Source: Streptomyces sp. NBC_01116
GTDB taxonomy: Bacteria > Actinomycetota > Actinomycetes > Streptomycetales > Streptomycetaceae
NCBI RefSeq assembly: GCF_041435495.1
Contig: NZ_CP108644.1
Coordinates: 5,751,501 to 5,815,500, forward strand
Direction of reading: 5' to 3'
DNA: 64,000 bases
Shown: in pieces, positions 24,552 to 34,032 of the stretch
Position numbering within the stretch: the first letter of the stretch is position 1
Layout: every line of letters begins with the position of its first letter
The notes under the pieces: generated by a model
The model's database searches: none
What the model was told of the DNA's origin: nothing
What the model saw: the letters and a program-made list of their open reading frames with translations, nothing else
Program-made: the position numbers and the translations under genes

Positions 24552-25193
24552 TCAGGTCTGCTCGGCGCCGTGCAGCGGGAAGCCCGCGATGCCCCGCCAG
24601 GCCAGCGAGGTGAGGAGTTGGACGGCCGTGTCGCGGGGGATGGTGGACCGGCTGGAGAGCCAGTAGCGCGCCACCACCTGGGAGACGCCGCCGAGGCCCA
24701 CGGCCAGCAGCATGGACTCGTCCTTGGACAGGCCGGTGTCCCCGGCGATCACGTCGGAGATGGCCTCGGCGCACTGGAGGGACACCCGGTCGACCCGCTC
24801 GCGCACGGCGGGCTCGTTGGTCAGGTCGGACTCGAAGACCAGTCGGAACGCGCCGCCCTCGTCCTCCACGTACGCGAAATAGGCGTCCATCGTCGCCTCG
24901 ACGCGCAGCTTGTTGTCCGTCGTCGAGGCCAGCGCCGTGCGCACGGCCTGGAGCAGCGACTCGCAGTGCTGGTCGAGAAGGGCCAGGTAGAGCTCCAGCT
25001 TTCCGGGGAAGTGCTGGTAGAGCACCGGCTTGCTGACTCCCGCCCGCTCGGCGATGTCGTCCATCGCGGCGGAGTGGTAGCCCTGCGCGACGAAGACCTC
25101 CTGTGCGGCGCCCAGCAGCTGATTGCGTCGGGCGCGGCGGGGAAGGCGTGTACCCCGCGGGCGCGCCGCCTCTGTCTGCTCGATGGCTGTCAC
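24552..25193 (-). CDS. TetR family transcriptional regulator
   Basis: A 213-aa repressor. The N-terminal helix-turn-helix (MDDIAERAGVSKPVLYQHFP, about residues 42-61) follows a basic stretch, RLPRRARRNQLLGAAQEV. The C-terminal ligand domain is all-helical. It is Rv3208-like by context. GTG 25193 has GGGAGG 5 bases upstream; the frame is open to 25349 but without family homology. Targets are not known. A TACGAT -10 candidate lies at 25254-25259 on the minus strand. Confidence 0.88.
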   Translation of the reverse strand: MTAIEQTEAARPRGTRLPRRARRNQLLGAAQEVFVAQGYHSAAMDDIAERAGVSKPVLYQHFPGKLELYLALLDQHCESLLQAVRTALASTTDNKLRVEATMDAYFAYVEDEGGAFRLVFESDLTNEPAVRERVDRVSLQCAEAISDVIAGDTGLSKDESMLLAVGLGGVSQVVARYWLSSRSTIPRDTAVQLLTSLAWRGIAGFPLHGAEQT

Positions 25194-25360
25194 GCCGCCT
25201 CCCAAATATGTGTTCCAGCACAGCCGGTCCGTGCGCACTGCGCCGTACAGCCATCGTACTTTTGGGTAACCCGGCTGTGCGCGGCGCGGACGCAGAATTT
25301 CATGGACCGGACGGCTGTGGAAGCCACAGTTCTCCCTGGTCGCGAGCAAAACGGGGCGTA

Positions 25361-25576
25361 TTACCGGTAATCGTCCTCATCCAAGGGAATCACCCTGCGC
25401 TGTTCCGCCACATCGGCCTCATTGGCGGTGTCCGGATCGACGCTCTCCGCCCGTTCGTCGTCCTCGGGCCGGACGTCCGCCCGCTGCTCGGCGGCGTCCG
25501 CCTCCGGGGCCTCGGGCCCCGGCTGTTCCGGTCCGGCGTTCTCGAAGGTGTCCGGGTCGCTCGGGTCGACCGTCAT
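25361..25576 (-). CDS. Small acidic hypothetical protein (71 aa)
   Basis: A highly acidic protein beginning MTVDPSDPDTFENAG and ending RRVIPLDEDDYR. About a third of residues are Asp or Glu, with Ala/Pro/Gln between. It is probably disordered except for the conserved C-terminal motif. GGGAG lies 6-7 bases before ATG 25576. Similar tails ending in DEDDYR recur in Streptomyces proteins. No function is known. Confidence 0.72.
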   Translation of the reverse strand: MTVDPSDPDTFENAGPEQPGPEAPEADAAEQRADVRPEDDERAESVDPDTANEADVAEQRRVIPLDEDDYR

Positions 25577-25687
25577 GTGCAGCTCCCTTCCTTCCCCTGA
25601 AGCGTAGGAGCTACCCGTCCACCCCGCGATGCGGCCTGTGACGGCGAACACATGAATGAGGGCGTGATCGTCTCGTAACATTGCCGC

Positions 25688-26653
25688 ATGTCTTCGACCG
25701 AGCTGCCGGGTGTCCAGGCCGCCGCCGCCGCGGTGGCCCCCACGGTCAGCGCCGTCCGGGTCGCCGAGGGCGAACGACTGCGCTCCGTGTCACTGCCGGG
25801 GATCGGCCTGAACATCCGCTGCCGGCCGGGCGACCGGACGGGACTGCCCCCCGCGCTGTACGTGCACGGGCTCGGCGGCTCGTCGCAGAACTGGTCCGCG
25901 CTGATGCCGCTGCTGTCCGGCCTGGTCGACGGCGAGGCGGTCGACCTGCCCGGATTCGGGGACTCGCCGCCGCCGGACGACGGCAACTACTCGGTGACCG
26001 GACACGCCCGTGCGGTGATCCGGCTGCTGGACGCGGAGGAGCGGGGGCCTGTGCACCTGTTCGGCAATTCGCTGGGCGGCGCCGTCGCCACCCGGGTCGC
26101 CGCCGTCCGCCCCGACCTGGTGCGCACCCTCACCCTGATCTCGCCCGCCCTGCCGGAGTGGCGGGTGCAGCGCCCCGCCCTCCCGACCGGACTCCTGGCG
26201 GTGCCGGGCGTCGCGTCCCTGTTCGCCCGGCTCACGAAGGGCTGGACGGCGGAGCAGCGGACGCGCGGAGTCATGGCACTCTGTTATGGCGATCCGGCAC
26301 GGGTCTCCGACGAAGCCTTCCGCAACGCGGTGGCCGAGATGGAGCGACGGCTGGAGCTGCCGTACTTCTGGGACGCGATGACGCGTTCGGCCCGGGGCAT
26401 CGTCGATGCGTACACCCTGGGCGGCCAGCACGGACTGTGGCGCCAGGCCGAGCGGGTGCTCGCACCGACCCAGCTCGTGTACGGCGGACGGGACCAGCTC
26501 GTCTCGTACCGGATGGCACGCAGGGCGTCCGCGGCCTTCCGCGACGCCCGGCTGCTGACGCTGCCCGACGCGGGGCACGTGGCGATGATGGAGTACCCGG
26601 AGGCGGTCGCCCAGGCGTTCCGGGAACTGCTGGACGATTGCGGCGGGAGCTGA
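25688..26653 (+). CDS. Alpha/beta-fold hydrolase
   Basis: A 321-aa hydrolase with HGLGGSSQNW oxyanion region, nucleophile elbow GNSLGG, acid in YGGRDQLVSY and His in LPDAGHVAMMEYPE. It has no signal peptide. It resembles the epoxide-hydrolase/lipase-like enzymes found in this block of actinobacteria. The substrate is unknown. There is no ribosome-binding site. TAACAT (25676-25681) ends 6 bases before the ATG, so the mRNA is probably leaderless. The next gene starts 8 bases after its stop. Confidence 0.87.
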   Translation: MSSTELPGVQAAAAAVAPTVSAVRVAEGERLRSVSLPGIGLNIRCRPGDRTGLPPALYVHGLGGSSQNWSALMPLLSGLVDGEAVDLPGFGDSPPPDDGNYSVTGHARAVIRLLDAEERGPVHLFGNSLGGAVATRVAAVRPDLVRTLTLISPALPEWRVQRPALPTGLLAVPGVASLFARLTKGWTAEQRTRGVMALCYGDPARVSDEAFRNAVAEMERRLELPYFWDAMTRSARGIVDAYTLGGQHGLWRQAERVLAPTQLVYGGRDQLVSYRMARRASAAFRDARLLTLPDAGHVAMMEYPEAVAQAFRELLDDCGGS

Positions 26654-26661
26654 TCCAGGGC

Positions 26662-28083
26662 GTGGGACGACACAGTCGAAAGGGCTCCGGGGCGATCCGC
26701 CCGGACGCGGCGGCGGCGGAACCGGGCGGCGAGCGCGCCGCGGCGAGGCCCGCGCCCGGCGGCGGCCGACGCAGGCGGACCGCTCCCGCGCCGACCGGTG
26801 ACGGGCCGGGCCCGTTCTCCTCCGACGCCCCGCAGGTCCGCGGCGGCCACCCCGAACAGCGTGAGCAGGGCGGCGGCTGGGGCGCGGGCCCCGTATCCCG
26901 CCTCGGCCAGGGGCCCGGCGCTCCCCGTCCGCATCCGCCCCACCAGCACCCGGGCCCGCACGCCGGTCCGGACCACCGCTCCGCCGACGCCCGGCCGGAT
27001 TCCGCCGGCGCCGCCGGACCCCAGGACGCCGCCCGGCAGCGGGCCGTGGCCCGCCAGGTGTCCGCCCAGCGTGCGGCCCAGCGCGCCGCGGACGGCCGGG
27101 CGACCCGGCAGGCGGCGCCCCCCGGCGCCCCGGTGCCGGGCCCGCGCCGGGAGTTCGTGGACGCCTTCGACACCGACGCCCCGCCGGCCGGGACCCCGGA
27201 CGGCGTGGACGGCGCAGAGACCGACCCCGAGGCCGGGGAGCCGGACGAACGCGCCGCGGCCCGGGGCTCCAAGGGGCGGACGTTCACCGGCATCGCCGCA
27301 GCCGCGGTGACCACCGTGCTCGCGGTCGTGGTGGCCGGACAGGTCGCCGAGGACTCCGGCGGCCGTACGGCCGCCGCGCGCGCCGCCGACGTGGAGCGGC
27401 AGGGCCCGGGCGAGGAGGCCTCCCGCTCCGACGCCCGTCCGACCCCGAACCGGCCCTCGGTCGAGCCCGAGGTCAAGCCCCTCTCGTACGCGGCCAAGAT
27501 GGCGCAGCCGTTTCCGCTCGCCGCGGACCTGAAGGCGAGCGGCACGTTCGAGGCGGTGCCCGGTCTGGCGAAGGCCCCCGGGAAGGGGCAGAAGCACCGC
27601 TACCGCATCGACGTGGAGAAGGGTCTCGGCCTGGACGCCGGCCTGTTCGCCGAAGCCGTGCAGAAGACGCTCAACGACGACCGGAGCTGGGCGCACAACG
27701 GAGCGATGACCTTCGAGCGCATCTCCTCGGGGACCCCGGACTTCGTGATCACGCTCGCCAGCCCCGGGACGACCGGCGACTGGTGCGCCAAATCCGGTCT
27801 GGACACCACGATCGACAACGTCTCCTGCGATTCCGCCGCGACGGACCGCGTGATGATCAACGCCTATCGCTGGGCGCAGGGCGCCGCCACCTTCGGCCCG
27901 AAGGAACTGCTGGCCTACCGTCAGATGCTCATCAATCACGAGGTCGGTCACCGGCTGGGCCACAACCATGTGAGCTGCCGCACTCCCGGGGCCCTGGCTC
28001 CGGTCATGCAGCAGCAGACCAAGACCCTGGAACTCGAAGGCATCAAGTGCAGGGCCAACCCCTGGGTGCACCCCGAGAGTTGA
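26662..28083 (+). CDS. DUF3152 membrane-anchored putative zinc metallopeptidase
   Basis: A 473-aa protein starting GTG 26662 (GRHSRKG), as expected for the family. A 210-residue disordered Pro/Arg/Gly-rich cytosolic part leads to one membrane helix (about 212-232, FTGIAAAAVTTVLAVVVAG). The extracytoplasmic DUF3152 domain ends with HEVGHRLGHNH, an HExxHxxGHxH-like zinc motif, and has a Cys pair (WCAKSG, NVSCDS) likely to form a disulfide. It matches Rv3207c in context. Peptidase activity is predicted from the motif, not known. It may be co-transcribed with the hydrolase upstream. Confidence 0.85.
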   Translation: MGRHSRKGSGAIRPDAAAAEPGGERAAARPAPGGGRRRRTAPAPTGDGPGPFSSDAPQVRGGHPEQREQGGGWGAGPVSRLGQGPGAPRPHPPHQHPGPHAGPDHRSADARPDSAGAAGPQDAARQRAVARQVSAQRAAQRAADGRATRQAAPPGAPVPGPRREFVDAFDTDAPPAGTPDGVDGAETDPEAGEPDERAAARGSKGRTFTGIAAAAVTTVLAVVVAGQVAEDSGGRTAAARAADVERQGPGEEASRSDARPTPNRPSVEPEVKPLSYAAKMAQPFPLAADLKASGTFEAVPGLAKAPGKGQKHRYRIDVEKGLGLDAGLFAEAVQKTLNDDRSWAHNGAMTFERISSGTPDFVITLASPGTTGDWCAKSGLDTTIDNVSCDSAATDRVMINAYRWAQGAATFGPKELLAYRQMLINHEVGHRLGHNHVSCRTPGALAPVMQQQTKTLELEGIKCRANPWVHPES

Positions 28084-28496
28084 TCTCCGCGCGTCCGTAT
28101 GGTGAGACGGCCGTCTTGTTCCGCTTTGACAGCGGTCGAGGCGGTCGTTCATATTTCTCGGCATGTCGCGCAGCCCCGCACCTTCCGAGATCGCCGCCCT
28201 TGAGCTGGCGCTTCTCGGCGTGACCGGGCACTGCGTAGCCGACGTTCTCTGTCGCTGACGCTGTCCGAGCGCGCGTCGGCCCTTTTTCTATTTTCCCGTG
28301 AGCCTTTTCGGTTCCGGTGGGCCCCATTGACCGCCGCGCCCGGACGCATTCCGTCCGCAGGCGCGGCTTCTCCTTTTCCCGTTCCCCGATGACGGGGTCC
28401 GTTCGCGTTCGTCCTTCTCGCCGCTGCCTGCGCGGATTCGCCTTTTCGCTTTCCTCCGCTTCCTCCGCCCGCAGTGCTCCGAGAGGTCTCTTTCCG
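28084..28496 (+). promoter_or_regulatory. 413-bp upstream region of the peptide ABC operon with candidate promoter
   Basis: No coding bias is seen. TTGACA at 28126-28131 is a perfect -35, followed after 17-18 bases by TCATAT/CATATT (28149-28155), a modest -10. This would give a leader of about 335 nt, unusually T-rich for this genome (tracts near 28280-28300 and 28440). GAGAGG precedes the lipoprotein start. Confidence 0.5.
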
Positions 28497-30221
28497 ATGC
28501 GTCAACCGTCCGTCATATCCCGCCGCGTGGCAGCCTCCACCGCGGTTCTCGTCCTGGCCGCGGGAGTCGCGGCCTGCGGTCCCGAGGACACCAAGAGCGC
28601 CGCCGGCGCCTCCGGTGCCGATGGCAAGCCGCGGCAGGGCGGCACCCTCACCGTCCTGAACAGCAACCCGCAGCAGGACTTCGACCCCGCCCGGCTCTAC
28701 ACCTCCGGCGGCGGCAACGTCCCCTCCCTCGTCTTCCGCACCCTCACCACCCGCAACCGCGAGGACGGGGCCGAGGGCGCGAAGGTCGTCCCCGACCTGG
28801 CCACCGACCTGGGCACGCCCAGCAAGGACGCCACGGTGTGGACGTACACCCTCAAGGACGGCCTGAAGTACGAGGACGGCACCGCGATCACCTCCGCCGA
28901 CATCAAGTACGGCATCGAGCGCTCCTTCGCCGCCGAACTCTCCGGCGGCGCCCCCTACCTGCGGGACTGGCTGATCGGCGGGGCCGACTACCAGGGCCCG
29001 TACAAGGACAAGAAGGGCCTCGACTCCATCGAGGTGCCCGACGAGAAGACGATCGTCTTCCGCCTCAACAAGCCCGAGGGCGAGTTCCCCTTCCTCGCCA
29101 CCCAGACCCAGACCACCCCGGTGCCGCAGGCCAAGGACACCGGCACCACGTACGAGGAGCACCCCGTCTCCTCGGGCCCGTACAAGGTCGTCACCAACGA
29201 GAACGACGGTGAGCGGATCGTCCTGGAGCGCAACCCGCACTGGTCGGCGAAGACCGACGCGGAGCGCAAGGCCTACCCCGACCGGATCGACGTCCGCTCC
29301 GGACTCGACTCCGCCGTCATCAACCAGCGGCTCTCCGCCTCCCAGGGCCCGGACGCCACCGCCGTCACCACCGACACCAACCTCGGCCCGGCCGAACTCG
29401 CCAAGGTCGGCAGCGACAAGAAGCTCGCCGCCCGCGTCGGCACCGGCCACTTCGGCTACACCAACTACATCGCCTTCAACCCGAAGGTGAAGCCCTTCGA
29501 CGACCCGAAGGTGCGCCAGGCGATCTCGTACGCCGTCGACCGCACCTCGATCGTCAACGCGGCGGGCGGCTCCTCGCTCGCCGAACCCGCGACCACCTTC
29601 CTGCCCGAGCGGGACTCCTTCGGCCACACCCCCTACGACCACTTCCCGGCCGGGAGGACGGGCGACGCCGAGAAGGCGAAGGAACTGCTGAAAGAAGCCG
29701 GGCACGACAAGGGCCTGACCGTCACTCTCACCCACTCCAACGACAAGGACTTCGAGACCAGCCCCGAGATCGCCACCGCGATCCAGGCCGCGCTCAAGAA
29801 GGCCGGGATCACCGTGAAGCTCCAGGGCCTGGAGAGCAACGACTACTCCGAGACCATCCACAGCGCGAAGAAGGAGCCCGGCTTCTTCCTCGCCCACTGG
29901 GGAGCCGACTGGCCCTCCGGCGGCCCCTTCCTCGCCCCGATCTTCGACGGCCGCCAGATCGTGGAGGACGGCGCCAACTTCAACACCGGCTTCCTGAACG
30001 ACCCCGCGGTCAACAAGGAGATCGACGAGATCAACAAGATCACCGACCTGAAGGCCGCCGCCGCCCGCTGGGGCGCGCTCGACGCGAAGATCGGCGAGGA
30101 GGCCCTGACCGTGCCGCTCTTCCACCCGGTCTACAAGCGGCTGTACGGCGAGGACGTCAAGAACATCGTCATCAGCGACTGGACCGGCGTCCTCGACGTC
30201 TCCCAGGTCGCGGTCAAGTAG
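28497..30221 (+). CDS. ABC transporter substrate-binding lipoprotein, family 5 (peptide/nickel type)
   Basis: A 574-aa SBP_bac_5 protein. The signal peptide ends in lipobox V-A-A-C with Cys27. The mature protein contains GGTLTVLNSNPQQDFDPARL, the DGTAITSADIKYGIERSF motif, and HPVSSGPYKV. These are the classic signatures of oligopeptide/dipeptide-binding proteins, and the length is typical. It captures a peptide or similar ligand outside the membrane and hands it to the permeases encoded next. The first gene of a four-gene operon; the next ATG is 2 bases after its stop. Confidence 0.92.
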   Translation: MRQPSVISRRVAASTAVLVLAAGVAACGPEDTKSAAGASGADGKPRQGGTLTVLNSNPQQDFDPARLYTSGGGNVPSLVFRTLTTRNREDGAEGAKVVPDLATDLGTPSKDATVWTYTLKDGLKYEDGTAITSADIKYGIERSFAAELSGGAPYLRDWLIGGADYQGPYKDKKGLDSIEVPDEKTIVFRLNKPEGEFPFLATQTQTTPVPQAKDTGTTYEEHPVSSGPYKVVTNENDGERIVLERNPHWSAKTDAERKAYPDRIDVRSGLDSAVINQRLSASQGPDATAVTTDTNLGPAELAKVGSDKKLAARVGTGHFGYTNYIAFNPKVKPFDDPKVRQAISYAVDRTSIVNAAGGSSLAEPATTFLPERDSFGHTPYDHFPAGRTGDAEKAKELLKEAGHDKGLTVTLTHSNDKDFETSPEIATAIQAALKKAGITVKLQGLESNDYSETIHSAKKEPGFFLAHWGADWPSGGPFLAPIFDGRQIVEDGANFNTGFLNDPAVNKEIDEINKITDLKAAAARWGALDAKIGEEALTVPLFHPVYKRLYGEDVKNIVISDWTGVLDVSQVAVK

Positions 30222-30223
30222 CC

Positions 30224-31213
30224 ATGTCCGAAGCACTTCCGGTCCGGGAGGCGGGGGCGGCGCGGGCCGTCGCCCCCGCCTCCGGGGCCCGGCTGTTCCG
30301 GCAGAGGCTGCGCGCCCAGCGCGCCGCCTCCGCCGCGGCCCTCGTCGTCCTCCTGCTCGTCCTGGTCGCGCTCGCCGCACCGCTGCTCACCGCACTGGCG
30401 GGCCAGGACCCCAACACCTACCACCCCGACCTCGTCGACTCGGCGGCCGGCGGCGTCCCCATCGGCTCCTTCGGCGGCATCAGCGGCGAGCACTGGCTCG
30501 GCGTCGAACCGGGCACCGGCCGCGACCTGTTCGCCCGGATCGTGTACGGGGCCCGGGTCTCGCTCGGCGTCGCCCTCGTCGCCACCGTCCTGCAGATCGC
30601 CCTCGGCCTGGTCATCGGGCTCGCCGCCGCGCTCGGCAGCCGCCGGGTCGACCAGCTCCTCGGCCGGATCACCGACATCAACGTGGCCCTGCCGGTCATG
30701 GTGATCGCCCTGGCACTCCTGGCGATCGTGCCCGAGTCCTTCCCCCGCCCGGTCCTGATCGCCCTGGTCATCGGCGGCATCGGCTGGTCCGGTACGTCGA
30801 AGATCGTGCGGGCGCAGGCGCTCGCCCTGAAGTCCCTCGACTTCGTCGCGGCGGCCCGGCTCACCGGGCGCGGGAAGTGGTCCATCGCCCGCCGTGAACT
30901 ACTGCCCTCGCTCGCCGCGCCGGTCATCACCTACGCGGCCCTGGCCTTTCCCACCAACATCGTCGTCGAGGCGGCCCTGTCCTTCCTCGGCGTCGGCATC
31001 AAGCCGCCCACCCCGTCCTGGGGGCAGATGCTCACCGAGGCCGACACCTGGTACCAGGCGGCCCCGACGTACCTCCTGATCCCCGCCGGACTCCTCTTCG
31101 TCACCGTCCTCGCGCTCACCGTCCTCGGCGAGGGCGTGCGCACCGCACTCGACCCGCGCGCCGCCTCCCGCCTGGGCGTCGGCACCGGTACGGCCAAGGA
31201 GGGCGCGGCATGA
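30224..31213 (+). CDS. Peptide ABC transporter permease, DppC/OppC-type
   Basis: A 329-aa permease with about six membrane helices: RAASAAALVVLLLVLVALAAP near residue 30, then the inner-membrane complex core. The EAA loop is AAARLTGRGKWSIARRELLP, which contacts the ATPase. It forms a heterodimer with the next gene product. It lies 2 bases after the binding-protein gene and its stop overlaps the next ATG by 4 bases (ATGA). Confidence 0.92.
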   Translation: MSEALPVREAGAARAVAPASGARLFRQRLRAQRAASAAALVVLLLVLVALAAPLLTALAGQDPNTYHPDLVDSAAGGVPIGSFGGISGEHWLGVEPGTGRDLFARIVYGARVSLGVALVATVLQIALGLVIGLAAALGSRRVDQLLGRITDINVALPVMVIALALLAIVPESFPRPVLIALVIGGIGWSGTSKIVRAQALALKSLDFVAAARLTGRGKWSIARRELLPSLAAPVITYAALAFPTNIVVEAALSFLGVGIKPPTPSWGQMLTEADTWYQAAPTYLLIPAGLLFVTVLALTVLGEGVRTALDPRAASRLGVGTGTAKEGAA

Positions 31214-32199
31214 CCGGCTTCCTGCTCCGGCGGCTCGGCGGGGCGGCCCTCGTGCTGCTCGCCCTCACCGCGATCCTCTACGCGATCTTCTACGTGGCCC
31301 CCGGCGACGTCGCCCAGATCGCCTGCGGCCCCCGCTGCTCGCCCGCCCAGGTCGCCCAGGTCACCGAGCAACTGCGCCTGGACGACCCGGTGTACGTGCA
31401 GTACGCGCACTTCCTCCAGGGCATCGTCGCCGGGCGCGACTTCTCCACCGGGACCGGTACCGAGCACTGCGCGATGCCCTGCCTCGGCGTCTCGTACCAG
31501 TCCGACCAGCAGGTCACCCAGCTGATCCTGGCGAAGCTCCCGGTCACCGGCTCCCTGGTGGTCGGCGCGTTCGCCGGCTGGCTGCTCCTCGGCGTCGGCA
31601 CCGGCGTGCTCTCCGCCTGGCGGCGCGGCCGGCTCACCGAACGGGTGCTGACCTGGCTGACCCTGGCCGGCTCCGCCACCCCCGTCTTCGTCATCGGGCT
31701 GCTGCTCATCATCGTGTTCTGCTCCACCCTCCAATGGCTGCCCGCACCCTCGTACGTCCCGTTCACCGAGAACCCCGAACAGTGGGCCTGGGGGCTGCTG
31801 CTGCCCTGGACGTCGCTGGCGCTCATCGAGTCCGCCAAGTACGCCCGCCTCACCCGCAGCGCCATGCTGGAGACCCTCGCCGAGGACCACGTGCGCACCT
31901 TTCGCGCGTACGGGGTCGGCGAGCGGGCCATCATCCGACGGCACGCGCTCCGGGGCGCGGTCGCCCCCGTCATCGCCCTGAGCGCGCTGGACTTCGGCTC
32001 GATGTTCGGCGGTGCTGTGCTCACCGAGTCCCTCTTCGGCATCCCCGGCATCGGGCGCGAGCTGGTCCACGCGGTCAAGGTCGTCGACCTGCCCGTCGTG
32101 GTCGGCATGGTGCTGGTGACCGGGTTCTTCGTCGTCCTCGCCAACGCCGTCGCGGACCTGCTGTACGCGCTGGCCGACCGACGGGTGGTCCTGTCATGA
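31210..32199 (+). CDS. Peptide ABC transporter permease, DppB/OppB-type
   Basis: A 329-aa permease with six helices and the EAA motif TFRAYGVGERAIIRRHALRG. Between helices 1 and 2 is a large outer loop containing ACGPRC and HCAMPCLG, four cysteines that could form disulfides outside the membrane. That is uncommon in E. coli DppB. It overlaps both neighbours by 4 bases, so the three proteins are translated in step. Confidence 0.92.
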   Translation: MTGFLLRRLGGAALVLLALTAILYAIFYVAPGDVAQIACGPRCSPAQVAQVTEQLRLDDPVYVQYAHFLQGIVAGRDFSTGTGTEHCAMPCLGVSYQSDQQVTQLILAKLPVTGSLVVGAFAGWLLLGVGTGVLSAWRRGRLTERVLTWLTLAGSATPVFVIGLLLIIVFCSTLQWLPAPSYVPFTENPEQWAWGLLLPWTSLALIESAKYARLTRSAMLETLAEDHVRTFRAYGVGERAIIRRHALRGAVAPVIALSALDFGSMFGGAVLTESLFGIPGIGRELVHAVKVVDLPVVVGMVLVTGFFVVLANAVADLLYALADRRVVLS

Positions 32200-33842
32200 C
32201 AACGCGCGAGCCCCTGGTCGAGGTCCGTGGCCTCACGGTCGACTTCGGCCCCGTCCGGGCCGTCGACGGGCTCTCCTTCACCCTGGCGGCGGGCGGCGCG
32301 CTCGGCGTGGTGGGGGAGTCGGGCTCCGGCAAGAGCGCCTCCGCCTACGCCCTGCTCGGCCTCCACCGGGGAACCGGCGCCCGGGTCGGCGGGAGCGTCC
32401 GCGTCGCCGGCCGGGACGTGAACACGGCCGACGACCGTGAACTGCGGGCGCTGCGGGGCGCGGGGGCCGCCATGGTCTTCCAGGACCCGCTGTCCTCGCT
32501 CGACCCGTACTACCCGGTCGGCGACCAGATCGCCGAGGTGTACCGGGTCCACCGCCCCGTCTCCCGCAGGGCCGCCCGCGCCCGCGCCGTCGAGGTGCTC
32601 GACCGGGTCGGCATCCCGGACGCGGCCCGCCGCTCCCGGCTGCGCCCGCACGAGTTCTCCGGCGGCATGCGGCAACGGGCCCTCATCGCGATGGCGCTCG
32701 CCTGCGAACCGGGCCTGCTGATCGCGGACGAGCCGACCACCGCCCTCGACGTCACCGTGCAGGCCCAGATCCTGGACCTGCTGCACGATCTGCGCCACGA
32801 GACGGGCATGGGGCTCCTGCTGGTCACCCATGACGTGGGCGTGGCGGCGGAGAGCGTGGACGAGGTGCTGGTGATGCGGCACGGCAAGGAGGTGGAACGC
32901 GGCCCGGTCGCCCGGGTCCTCGGCGCGCCGCGCGAGCCGTACACCCAGGAGCTGCTGGCCGCCGTACCGCGCGTGGAGACCCGCAGGGTGCTCCCGGCAC
33001 CGGCGCCGCCCGCCGCGGAGGAGGTCGCACCCCTGCTCGAAGCCGTCGGCCTGCGGCGCGAGTTCGGCCGGGGGAGCGGGCGGGTAGCCGCCGTGGACGG
33101 GGTCTCGCTCACCGTGCACGCCGGGCGCACGCTCGGCATCGTCGGCGAGAGCGGCAGCGGCAAGACCACCCTGGGCCGGATGCTGGTCCGCCTGCTCGAC
33201 CCGACGGCGGGCCGCCTCCGGTACGGGGGCAGGGAGATCGGCTCGCTGCCGGAGAAAGAGCTGCGGTCCTTCCGCCGCGACCTCCAGATGGTCTTCCAGG
33301 ACCCGGTCGCCTCCCTCAACCCCCGCCGCTCGGTCGGGGAGTCCGTCGCCGACCCGCTGCGGGCCGCCGGGGAGGGCGACGAGGGCCGGATCCGGGACCG
33401 GGTCGGCGAACTGCTGGAGCGCGTCGGGCTCGACCCGGGCCACTACGGGCGCTACCCGCACGAGTTCAGCGGCGGACAGCGCCAGCGCGTCGGGATCGCC
33501 CGCGCGCTGGCCGCGGAACCGAAGCTGATCGTCTGCGACGAACCGGTCTCCGCGCTGGACGTCACCACCCAGGCCCAGGTCGTCGGCCTGCTCTCGGAGC
33601 TCCAGCGGGAGCTGGGCATCGGCCTGGTCTTCATCGCCCACGACCTCGCCGTGGTCCGGCAGGTCAGCGACGAGGTCGCGGTGATGCGCCGGGGCGTGAT
33701 CGTCGAGCAGGGCAGCGCCGACGCGGTCTACGGAGACCCCCGGGACCCGTACACCCGCCAACTGCTGGCCGCCGTGCCCGCCCTCGATCCCGGGCTCGCG
33801 GCGGCCCGCCGGACCGCCCGCAAGGAGCTGGCCCGGGCCTGA
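32196..33842 (+). CDS. Peptide ABC transporter ATPase, fused DppD-DppF
   Basis: A 548-aa protein with two complete ABC ATPase domains. Domain 1 has Walker A GESGSGKSAS, signature FSGGMRQR and Walker B LLIADEPTT. Domain 2 has GESGSGKTTL, FSGGQRQR and LIVCDEPVS. The C-terminal halves carry the oligopeptide-type PYTQELLAAVP and PYTRQLLAAVP motifs. In many bacteria these are two genes; here they are one polypeptide joined by an Ala/Pro linker at about residue 268. It powers uptake by the preceding permeases. Confidence 0.92.
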   Translation: MTTREPLVEVRGLTVDFGPVRAVDGLSFTLAAGGALGVVGESGSGKSASAYALLGLHRGTGARVGGSVRVAGRDVNTADDRELRALRGAGAAMVFQDPLSSLDPYYPVGDQIAEVYRVHRPVSRRAARARAVEVLDRVGIPDAARRSRLRPHEFSGGMRQRALIAMALACEPGLLIADEPTTALDVTVQAQILDLLHDLRHETGMGLLLVTHDVGVAAESVDEVLVMRHGKEVERGPVARVLGAPREPYTQELLAAVPRVETRRVLPAPAPPAAEEVAPLLEAVGLRREFGRGSGRVAAVDGVSLTVHAGRTLGIVGESGSGKTTLGRMLVRLLDPTAGRLRYGGREIGSLPEKELRSFRRDLQMVFQDPVASLNPRRSVGESVADPLRAAGEGDEGRIRDRVGELLERVGLDPGHYGRYPHEFSGGQRQRVGIARALAAEPKLIVCDEPVSALDVTTQAQVVGLLSELQRELGIGLVFIAHDLAVVRQVSDEVAVMRRGVIVEQGSADAVYGDPRDPYTRQLLAAVPALDPGLAAARRTARKELARA

Positions 33843-33917
33843 CCCTCCGTGACAACCGACCGCTGTATCGCGACGGAACGCGACCGGGGCGGGAAAGTTA
33901 CGACGGTTCACCCCTTT

Positions 33918-33953
33918 CGGTGGCGCGATGGACAACCGTCCGTCGCGCCACCG
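33918..33953 (+). terminator. Strong hairpin after the ABC operon
   Basis: CGGTGGCGCGA pairs with TCGCGCCACCG (11 bp) and continues through one G-T pair into GGAC/GTCC around an AACC loop, a 16-bp stem. It lies 76 bases after the ATPase stop and 80 bases before the next gene. It is a likely terminator without a U-tract; a leader role for the downstream gene is also possible. Confidence 0.65.
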
Positions 33954-34032
33954 GCGTATCCGCTTACGGTCGTCCCGCTGCGAGTGGCCGTTTCAACGGC
34001 GGCCGCCCACAAGGGAGATCGGGGGTGTATTC

